The notes under the pieces were generated by a model. The model had not been told where the DNA came from and did not search any database. It saw nothing but the letters and a program-made list of their open reading frames with translations. Source: Golubevia sp. BC0850 (taxonomy: Eukaryota; Basidiomycota; Exobasidiomycetes; Golubeviales; Golubeviaceae). Taken from it: a stretch of 64,000 nucleotides of DNA. Each line of letters opens with the position of its first letter. The first letter of the stretch is position 1. Positions 55,580-64,000 of the stretch are shown here, piece by piece. The position numbers and the translations under genes are program-made. The DNA is taken from assembly GCA_012976225.1 (NCBI GenBank), contig JAAVVG010000002.1, positions 806,001 through 870,000 of the forward strand, in the 5' to 3' direction.

Positions 55580-57046
55580 ATGGCAGCAGCGTCAGTCAGT
55601 TATCACGATATCTCATTGGACTCAGCTTCAAGCCGACGTGTTCACCTCAATTCTTCAAGTCCAAATCAGCAACATCTGCAAGCCGACCTTCACGACATGA
55701 ATCGCGTTCATCCTCTACCGAGTGGCTCGCCCGATGGGGCTGGTGATTGCAAAGAAGGAGCTTATCACATTCCCCGACCTTCAGAGTGCTTGATGTCTTG
55801 GGACGAAATCTGCCAGGTGAGCTCGTTGGGCAGAGGGAGGTTGAGAGAACAACACTCAACATGCTTTGGAGACCTTCACTCTGCTGAGTATCTTTGCACG
55901 TCTTATTGACATTAAAATATATCTACGAATGCATCAGTTCATCGCTACCGGGGATCTGGACGACCTCAAACGACACCCGCTTTGCGAATCAGAGTACGCT
56001 TCCTGGGCAGCTCCAATTCGAGCAAAGTGGGGATCTTTGGAGTCTTACATTCGATCTCGTCGATTAGGCTGGGGAGCACAGTCATCCATGAAGAGTCATC
56101 AAGGATCAAGAAGTGACACGGACGAGAGAATAGCTGGAGAGGAGGGAGGTATACGAGGCGAAAGCTCAGCAGCTCCTTTGTGCTTCAATGCAGATATGGA
56201 TCAGACCATGGCCAAATGCATTCCAAATGATTGGCCGTATGCTGTCCCGGGAGATTGTGCTCATTACGTTGTTTGGTGAGTAATCTATGAAGGGGAGCTG
56301 CAGATAGATCAGCTTGATCGGGAGAAAGGGGGTATGATTGTATGATCAAGCTTGTCTTCTCATTAATCGGCTGGATTACATGTTAGGTTAAGCTCGACTG
56401 TAAGAAGGACCTTCTTTCAAGTCTATCAGAAGAGCAAGGACGATTGTTCAGATCTGAGAAAGTTCAGCGCTCTCTCATCCCCTTGTCCTCTATCCACCTC
56501 CAGTTTCGATTCTCTGACACCTTCAACTTCTTCTAATCTTCTTCATCTTCCAGGTGTCGAGTTCCAATCATAGATTCCTCACTCTTCTCAACCTCACCTC
56601 CCACCTCAACTTCAACCATCCCATTCCCAACCGGTTCATCTCTAACAGACCTCTTCGCCTCAGTGACCAACGACGGAGTTCGGGGTCTAACAGGTCAAAC
56701 ACCCTCTAAAGGATCCAAACCAAAGCAAGTCATAGGTCTAGGAACTGTGACTTCAATCTTGACTTCTAAACTGTCAATTCCAAAGGATTCAACTTCTTCT
56801 TCGGATTCTCCAAATGCTAGACCTTTAGATTTAGATTGGGATGAAGAAGCTGCTGCTGAATTAGCTGCTTTGGCTCATAAGCATGCTGGAAGATTGATTC
56901 ATGAATACGTTATAAGGAATTGGAATGAAGAAGAATGGCAAACTGCTTGGTTTTGTAACCCTCCTCATTTGAGAACAGTTCCTGGTTTAAGTCATTTCCA
57001 TGTGGTGGCTAGGAGGAAAACTTCTCAAGTTGATTTGGAGAAGTGA
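55580..57046 (+). CDS. DUF3605 family protein (N-acetylglucosamine-induced protein 1-like)
   Basis: Fungal protein of 355 residues. Exons: 55580-55816, 55938-56275 and 56554-57046. The family core begins after an N-terminal Ser-rich region: MSWDEICQFIATGDLDDLKR, then HPLCESEYASWAAPIRAKWG and SLESYI. The middle has PNDWPYAVPGDCAHYVVW and, after a Ser/Thr-rich insert, the C-terminal signature HEYVIRNWNEEEWQTAWFCN and LSHFHVVARRK. The family was named from a Candida gene induced by N-acetylglucosamine; its biochemical role is not known to me. The start at 55580 is chosen because the upstream frame lies in the leader. It shares a 248-base divergent promoter region with HMG-CoA lyase. Confidence 0.8.
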
Positions 57047-57354
57047 TTTCAAGCTTCTCGGTCTCGATGTACTACTACTAATGGTTCCCTTTCTATTGAC
57101 CCTACAACACTATCTTTCGAGTTTCTTGAATCAAATTTAAAAGCATACATGACATCCAATCACATCCCTCTTCTCTTTCTCACATCACTCTTCAAACCAA
57201 TCTCACTTCGGTAGGTTATCATCTATCCCATCACTTCTTGTTATCCGGACCTTTAATACCTTTTCAAGCCTTGTAAATCTCAAATGTTACTTTCTTCTTT
57301 TCTCGCGAAGTGCGTCAGACCGGACTCTGGAGAGGTAGAATTGGCATGAATAAG
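57047..57354. other. Convergent 3' intergenic region
   Basis: Between the stops of the DUF3605 gene and the NDUFAF7-like gene. No supported gene. Confidence 0.5.
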
Positions 57355-59943
57355 TTACAGTTCAAAAGGGTAAATCTTCTTCTCGATCAGCTTCTCTTCG
57401 ATCTTCTGCTCTGTCGCCGGTTCATCACTCTCTCCAGCCTTTCTCTTCGGAGCTTCTACTCCCATGACCTTGTATTGCGCTCCCATCCCGGTAGGATCGA
57501 TCAATCTCTTTGAACTACTCTCCATGTCCTTTCGTCTCTCGTCCGAACTAGCTGATTTCAACAGAGCGTCGACCCTAGGTTGTAATCCCAAGGCTTGAAG
57601 GAAATGAGACTGGAACATGATCGGAAGAGATCGAGCTGCGATTGGTAGGGAAAGAGCGGCATCAGAATGACTCGGAGTGGTTGACTTGGCTTTGTCGGTC
57701 TTTTGAACTTACCTCCTGTCGTCTGGATGGCAGTCTTGAGATGTAGGAAATCGACGTTACTGGTCAAATCTGCAGTTCCTGGATTCTCCAGTGGGTCCAC
57801 GATCTTATGATTCTTGAAAGCCTGTCAGAGAAAGAAAGAAAGAAAGAGTGAGCTGTGTCAGATCCAAAAACCAAAGAGTCCGAACAGATAAGCAACATTT
57901 CACTCACCCTAAAACTTCCACCAAAAGCTTTCTCATCACCATAATCCACCACCAAAGCACTTCCACCTTGCGTGTCATTCTTAGTTCTGTCCTGTTCTAT
58001 CTGTCTGAAAGCATCCTTCTCACTTCCACTGAATCGTTCCCAACTTTCCTTAGAAACAGGACTAGATTTTGATTCCCTACCTGAAATCAATTCTCCGATT
58101 CTTCGAGAGACTGCCCAACCTTCCGGAGAGATTTCGACTCTCTGACCATCTTTCAAGTGCTTGAACCTTGGAGATCGAGAAGCTAAGAGTGTTGACCAAG
58201 GGGTTGGGTTTGATGAGAGAACGTATTGGAATTCAGGTTTGGAGTCTGGAGAGGTTGAAGCATTGTGAGAAGCGAAAGTCATGTCTGAAGACTTCAGGAC
58301 GGTCCTGTCATTTGGAATCCAGGAGAGAAGGTTCTAGTCAGCTCGAATATTGATCTTGCAGACGGATGACCCCCTGAACCCAAAGACTTCGTACTAACAC
58401 TCCGGATTGACCTTGCGACTTTCGCTTGATGTCGACCAAGACTTCTCTGAAGCCATCTCGAGTTTTCTGGGGAAGAATGAGAAGAGTACAGAGGAAAGCG
58501 ATTGTTGGAGCCCCAAGCTAAAACGGGCGACGAAGACGTCTGACGAGTCGAAACGAAAGCGAACTCACCTCGAAGATGTGGGTAGGCAGAGCGTCGAAGA
58601 ACTCGTGAGCTACCAACATCGTGTACGAGTCATTTTCTAGAGAAAACGAGGAAAGAAAGAAGACGTCAGAAGCCATGGAAGGCTCAACAGTTCTTGCCGA
58701 GTCAAAAGAAAATCTCACCAATTGGGACTCCTTCGACTCGTGGGAACCAATCCACCTCGATCTCATTCTCCTCTCTCTGAATAGCAGTCTCTCTTTCTTC
58801 GAGTGGTCCAACTAGCTTCTTTCCTGCCTTTTCCAAGACTTTACTGAGAGCCTGATACTGCAGATCCATAAGACCAGTCGAAGTCTCCACCAGATGGATT
58901 TTGGACAGCGAGTTCAGAAGAGTTGGAAAGACTGAGAAAGTCTTAAGAGATCAAGAAAATGTCGGAAGAGATAAATAGGGAGATTGAAGACTGTGGCGAG
59001 GTTGTGAAGATGAGAACTTGAAAGCTCTCGAAGGACTTACCCTGACCATATCGCTCAAAAGAGTTCCTCTCCCAGGCCCTAGCTCGATCAATCGAATCTT
59101 CTTAGGCATTTCAACAGCCTGCCATCTACTGACGAAGTAGATTGCTACCAGTTCTCCAAAGACTTGAGATATTTCAGGCGAGGTGATGAAATCTCCTCTC
59201 GAACCTAAAACATCTCTGCCAGATCCGTCTGTCTTTCCGTCCGTAGAAGAAGTGTAGTAGCCATAACTCGGATCCAGAAGAGCTGTCCTCATGTAGGTTG
59301 AGACTGAAAGCGGTCCCGACACCTGGTGGAGAAGGTGGAGGATTGAAAGGTGAGATGGAACAGCTTTTGAAAGGGGATACCTCATCTCTGCCTCCTACCT
59401 TCGAGCTGATCCTGGTTCTGACTCATAAGAGAGCCATATATCTGGTCTTCTGATCCATGCAAAGGTCTCTAAGAGGCTTCATACCCTCTGACCTTAGTTC
59501 AACCTGAGCTCAAGATGAAATTTCTTCTTGCTTCTAGTTTACTGACTGCCGCATCCCAACTGCCCTTTCGACTAGACCATGACTTCTTGTAAATGTGAAC
59601 TCACCTTTATACTCTCGGCCAGAATGCGAGCTAAGCTCTTAGTTCCATCAGCTGTGGAGGTAGGCTGATCTGAAGCAAGAGGTTCAGAAGGAGAGCTCTG
59701 CTGCTCTGGATTCGTTGGCTTTGGGCTGCTCTGAGGCAGAGATTGAGACTGAGATCTATTATCGACTACTCTGAGCCTCGACTTTGAAGCAGGGTCCTGG
59801 TTTGGAATTGTAGATGAAGTTGAGAAGAAGCTGGTAAAATGGATTCTCACAGTTGAGCTTGAAGCAGAAGGAAACCAACTGGAATTCAATGCAAAAGATC
59901 GGGCAGAGCTCCTCAAAGTAGAAGAAGCTGAACTTTGAAGCAT
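57355..59943 (-). CDS. NDUFAF7/MidA-like mitochondrial methyltransferase
   Basis: SAM-dependent protein arginine methyltransferase that assists complex I assembly in mitochondria. Eight exons: 59943-59605, 59322-59041, 58941-58719, 58636-58569, 58466-58412, 58284-57908, 57821-57713 and 57635-57355, giving 577 residues. The presequence is Ser/Arg-rich (LQSSASSTLRSSARSFALNS). The family core then follows: GPLSVSTYMRTALLDPSYGY, RGDFITSPEISQVFGELVAI, the SAM site LIELGPGRGTLLSDMVR, FPTLLNSLSKIHLVETS, ENDSYTMLVAHEFFDALPTH, DGFREVLVDI, and GGSFRAFKNHKIVDPLENPG. Each motif crosses or abuts an intron, which confirms the joins. The C-terminal tail is charged (GESDEPATEQKIEEKLIEKK). Its presence implies that this fungus has respiratory complex I. 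It diverges from NECAP over only 111 bases. Confidence 0.92.
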
Positions 59944-60054
59944 CTCGATCTTTAAAGTAGGGAGAGGAGAGTCTTCAGGGTGAGGTGACTGAGGTCAAGA
60001 GAGAGTCACTTAACCAACACTACTCCAGAAGCACCCTCTCTATCAACCTCGAGA
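59944..60054. promoter_or_regulatory. 111-base divergent promoter of the NDUFAF7-like and NECAP genes
   Basis: The two start codons are only 111 bases apart, so both promoters and leaders must fit or overlap here. No TATA consensus is seen. Confidence 0.55.
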
Positions 60055-61131
60055 ATGGCAGAAGAGATTTACGATACAGTTCTATTCGTGGCAAGAGAAT
60101 GCTTCGTGTACAGATTGCCAAAGAGAACAACGGCAGCAGGATACAAAGCTGCAGAGTGGGGAGACATGGAGGCTTTCCTCTGGAAGGGAAGGCTCAGAAT
60201 CATCGAGAGGGGAAACGAGTGTGAGATCAGGATGGAAGACGCTTCTACTGGTGAGTCAATTGTGTTCAGGCTACAACCGGGTTTGAATCAAATCAGAAGA
60301 TCAGGAGGGGAGTTCGGCCAGCGAGTTACTCGCTTTCACTTTGTTCAAGGACGATTGGAGCAGTTCCACCCTCTTGGCTACCGCTGCCATTGCCAACTGT
60401 TTCCAATGTTATAGATCTATATTTCAAAAGTCAGTGAGGGGATGACTCTGATGATAGATCTACTTCTGCCCCTCTCCCTCTCTCTTGTCCCACCCAGGTG
60501 AGCTCTTTGCCCTCTGTCCCTACGATGTATCAGGTACCTCTGTGGAACCAGTGTTAGACAGCTCTCGTTACTTTGTCCTGAGAGTGGAATCGGATGCTCC
60601 AGATGGTGGGAAAAGGAAAGCCTTTATCGGTATGGGCTTCCAAGACAGGAGTGATAGCTTCGATTACAACGTCGGTGCGTATGTTTGAGAACTTCCAATT
60701 TGTTGGTCCGAGAAATGATCTTACTGATTGGATAACTTCACGATCTTCTATGACCTTTCCCTCGATCTAATAGCTCTCCAGGATTGGACAAAGTGAGTGG
60801 GTCTTTAAGCCTCTGCTTCAACATTCTAGTTCTCTCTTCCCTTTTGATCTGACCTCAATCCTTCTCTATCCCTGAAATCTCACTTGGTTGTCTCAGACGA
60901 CAGAAAGCAGCCTCAGCTCCGGCAGAAGAGCAAGACGCAGGTCCTTCACCTCACCTACCTAAGGACGGACCAAAGGATTATTCGTTGAAGCAAGGAGAGA
61001 CGTTCAGCATCAAGATCCCTGGAGCTGGAGGAAGGAAAATAGATAGAAGTGGTGGTGTAGGAATGGGTGCTTTCGGTGCTGGAAGTGGTGGTCCTCTTCT
61101 ACCTCCTCCCCCTTCGGGCAAGAGAGGTTGA
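60055..61131 (+). CDS. NECAP-like clathrin-coat accessory protein
   Basis: Endocytic adaptor-associated protein of 208 residues that binds AP-2 and clathrin-coat partners. Exons: 60055-60250, 60498-60674, 60774-60792 (19 bases) and 60897-61131. The N-terminal PHear-type domain is well conserved: [84 protein letters not shown] and QDWTK. The C-terminal tail is Pro/Gly-rich ([16 protein letters not shown]), as usual, and ends in [16 protein letters not shown]. The length is normal for fungal members. The small third exon supplies ALQDWTK, and the family motif confirms it. Confidence 0.93.
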
Positions 61132-61696
61132 TGGGCTAGATGATCATCTTGTACGCCGTCCTGTGTTTTCGATAACAGACCTTTCTTTTCTCGTGTTCGG
61201 TCCTGGCTCGATTTCAAATCGAATCGAGGTCAGGTTCATGGGTTATTGAAGGACCAAGAGAAGAGAGCATCTATTCCGCCCCTCACAATCCTTTCCAAGA
61301 TTTAAACTCGCTGACACCTATTGAAAATGTAACAGAACCCCATATCCTTTTCTGCTTAAGCCTTCTCCGAAGGATCCATGGATTGTTTGGACAGTGACAG
61401 TTTAGTTTCAGATGGCGTGGAGGAAGGGGGATCTCTCAACACCGAGCCTATTGCCACGTGTTGCAAGGGCATGGGATGAAAGTCCTAAAGAAATTTTACA
61501 ATTTTACGATTTCTTGTTCTTATCCTCACACTTCTTCATCCAAGGGTCACTTCTCTCTTTTCCCTCCCTCCCCTCTTCTACTTCTTCTAAACCCCCGTCA
61601 AGACTCTGGCAGTCAAGACACTTTTATTCTCTTCTTTCATCTTCGTTTCTATCAACTCCCTTTTCGAAATTTGGATCATCAATCAACATTCTGGAA
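61132..61696. other. Intergenic region
   Basis: Between NECAP and the alginate-lyase-like gene. The right part is the C/T-rich promoter and leader of the latter. An ATG at 61412 is in a frame that passes into the signal peptide, but the leader translation shows no protein character. Confidence 0.45.
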
Positions 61697-63632
61697 ATGA
61701 CTCGCAACAACTCAAAAAAGTCCTCTCGCTCTTCTCGACTGGCAACAGCTGCGCTCCTGGCTTTGGGAGCTTCATCTCTCATCATGTCTGTGAAAGGTAA
61801 GTGGTTCAAACACTGAGTTTGTTAATTTGATTATCGTACTGACTTTTCTCCTTCTATCTCGGACAGCTGACGGAAACGACTGGGTCTCACCAAACTACGT
61901 GATTGCAGTTGGAAGCGGCAAGCTCCCTGGAAAGGACAGTGATGCAGCCAGACGTATTCTCAAAGCCGGTGTCTTCTCTACTAAGGGAGGACCTTGGTCA
62001 GTGACAAATTCTCGTATCTTACCACCTTCAGATGACAAGCACGATTACTTGTCTTGGGCTCCTTACTGGTGGCCAACGGTGAGTCTCAGATGGGGGCTTG
62101 CCAGGCATCGAGGGGAGAGCTTTCTACTGACTCTCTCTTCCCTCCCGATTGTCTCTCTTCTCTTCCAAAAGTGCAACTGGTGTAAGTCTGTCAACGGAGC
62201 AGATAGCGCTGGAGGAAGTGGAGATCCAGATGCGGAATACGAAGGAGATGCAGACCCGATCATCCCACCTTCACTCTCAAGACTCGAATCTCACGTCGTC
62301 GACTCTGCAACAAATGGAGTCTTCACGGCACCAACGATCTCTGCAACCTCAAGCTCAGTCTCTGCTCCAATCACAACTCTGACTAGAGGTCCACCTCCGG
62401 GTTGGCCAACAGCTGCTCCACCTCCAACCGTCGCACTCCCAACCTCAGCCACTACCGTCACCGAGAAGTCTAGCGAGATCAACAACGCTCTCTCTGCCAC
62501 TACCAACACCAACGCCGTCAGCAGACCTAGTATTTTTGCTTCCTCCACCAGCAAGAAGGGAGGTATGGCTTCCATCACCACTGGAGCAGACGGACAGAAC
62601 GCTGGAAAAGGAACCGACACTCAAGCAGCCTGCACTCCGACTCGTACTACACCAGCTCCTTCAGCAACATGGACGAGTTGCGAGTACAAGCAGCGAGACG
62701 GAAAGCTCAATCCAGACGTCAGATGGCTGAACAACACCAGAGATGTCGTCTCGATGGCCCAGTCAGTCCTCTGGAACGGAGTCGCCTATGGTCTTTCAGG
62801 AGATGCTGCCTTCGCAAAGAGAGCTACCGATCTAATCTACACCTGGTATCTGGATCCAAGAACTGCCGCGAATCCAAGACTGACTTACGCTCAGATTGTC
62901 AGAGGTCCAAAGAAGGAGGCTGGAGGTTACACTGGTATCTTGGATTGGAGAATGAACATGAAGGTCGTCAACGCCATCGTCATCATGAGAAGCAAAGGAG
63001 CTGAAGCTTGGAATCAAGTCATAGCTGCAGCCATGAATTCTTGGGCTCAAGACTATGTAGATTGGCTGAACAAATCTCCGGCAGGGAAGGAAGGAGCAAA
63101 AGTCGCAAATAATCACGCTACTTTCTACTATAATCAACTCATCTCGATGAACATTCTACTTGGAGACATTCCTGCAGCTCAAGCTGCTGCCAACGCTTAC
63201 TTCACAGGTCCCTTCATGAAGCAGATCAGTGGTAACGGAGAACAACCTTTCGAAGCTCTCAGAACAAGACCTTTCCACTACCGATGCTTCAACTTGGAGG
63301 GTGCCATCGCCAACGCGAAGCTGGCAGACAACCTAGGAATGAACTTCTGGTCAGCCAAATCAAGCCAAGGTGGTACTCTCCAATCAGCAGCAGACTTCCT
63401 TATCGATCTCAATCCTGAAGAGGAAGATGGAAGCGAGCTGGGTGTCTTGGTAGCTGCAATCCAAGCTGCCTATGGTGATCCAACTGGAAAGTATCAAGCC
63501 TTCTTGGACGACGATGCCAACACTGGTGATCAAGAAGGAGTTCAGAGTTGGAGATTCTACAACAACAAAGAAGCTTTCAATTCTTCTCCAGCCAAAGGAA
63601 ACACCAAGTCTTCTCAAAAGTTCTCAAAATAA
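61697..63632 (+). CDS. Secreted alginate-lyase-like polysaccharide lyase
   Basis: Probable extracellular lyase with an (alpha/alpha) barrel, 590 residues. Exons: 61697-61796, 61867-62078 and 62172-63632. A signal anchor or signal peptide (RLATAALLALGASSLIMSVK) follows a basic start. Domain motifs: YLSWAPYWWPT, then after a long insert EYKQRDGKLNPDVRWLNNTR, AQSVLWNGVAYGLSGDAAFA, and the putative catalytic VANNHATFYYNQLISMNILL with Asn-His and Tyr. Later come RTRPFHYRCFNLEG and a C-terminal helical region. In relatives PYWWP is followed closely by the RDG segment. Here about 150 residues rich in Ser, Thr, Pro and Ala lie between them, with two extra Cys next to the first motif. The actual polymer, such as a glucuronan, cannot be read from sequence. 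Confidence 0.82.
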
Positions 63633-64000
63633 AGATCAAGTCCCATCTCTTCCCCTTCTCATCCCTCACCTCCTTTGCAATCTTCTCTTCGCATCATAGA
63701 CCTCCTTCCGCTTCTGCTTTCATCATGTTCACTGTTCATTACTCCTGCATTTTCCAAACCCAGATCGATTGTCCTTATCTATTTCTATACGTTTCATCAG
63801 CCTCTGTCAAGAGCTGTCAGTGCCTGTCAACCATTTTCAATCACAAAATCATTTCCCCTGCTCTTCATCTAGACCCAAACCTTTCGCTTGATGAGAAATG
63901 AGAAAAGAAGCGAGCATACTGTAATTTTTGGGGTTTCGTCACTTAAAGTTGTACATGTTTTTTTTGTGGGAGTTTTGGAAGAGAGGCAAGAGAAGATGTA
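63633..64000. other. 3' flanking region
   Basis: 3' untranslated and flanking sequence of the alginate-lyase-like gene, running to the window end. No further gene is supported. Confidence 0.5.

Overview
The window looks like a nuclear contig from a fungus, most likely a basidiomycete. Genes are dense and lie on both strands. Most are split by short introns (about 60-150 bases, GT or GTGAGT donors, CAG or TAG acceptors), and leaders are pyrimidine-rich. The protein set is typical of fungi: Kin1-type kinase, Rad21 cohesin, fungal DUF3605 protein, fungal CENP-B-like factor, M43 protease and an alginate-lyase-like enzyme. I saw no rRNA, tRNA, CRISPR array, viral copy or intact transposon. The exact lineage cannot be fixed from this sequence.

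Layout. 1-961: 3' part of a secreted M43 metalloprotease. 1288-6542: Rad2/FEN-like nuclease and a small unknown protein (minus), then a cystathionine gamma-synthase-like enzyme (plus). 8161-13326: large CENP-B-like DNA-binding protein. 14537-20488: Kin1-type kinase (minus). 20978-23005: an RGG protein with a TTDN1/MPLKIP-like tail, and a small membrane protein. 23478-25881: a protein of about six diverged ubiquitin-like domains, facing a ubiquitin copy that lacks the LRGG tail. 27438-29729: FAD oxidoreductase. 30475-33040: a signal peptide, Ser-rich, seven-helix protein. 33749-38326: PHD-finger protein. 39659-40750: broken F-box-like gene. 41757-42250: small secreted protein. 42805-45040: pyruvate dehydrogenase E1 beta. 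45472-48191: Rad21. 48648-50142: F-box paralogue, itself with a probable frameshift. 52994-53781: four-helix MARVEL-like protein. 53959-55331: HMG-CoA lyase. 55580-57046: DUF3605 protein. 57355-59943: NDUFAF7-like methyltransferase. 60055-61131: NECAP. 61697-63632: alginate-lyase-like protein.

There is no operon or obvious cluster. Several pairs are divergent over short spacers (4638-4823, 55332-55579, 59944-60054). Mitochondrial functions recur: PDH E1 beta, HMG-CoA lyase and the complex I assembly factor. Exon models were built by hand from splice consensus and reading-frame continuity. For most multi-exon genes the summed exon length is a multiple of three, which supports the joins.

The most unusual points are: very small exons (3, 4, 6, 10 and 17 bases) whose inclusion is demanded by conserved motifs; the diverged ubiquitin-like array; two F-box paralogues each carrying a frame-breaking indel; an HMG-CoA lyase with both a mitochondrial presequence and a C-terminal SKL; and a Rad2-family nuclease whose expected Met-Gly start is one base out of frame. 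Single-base frame problems occur in several genes, so assembly error should be excluded before calling decay.
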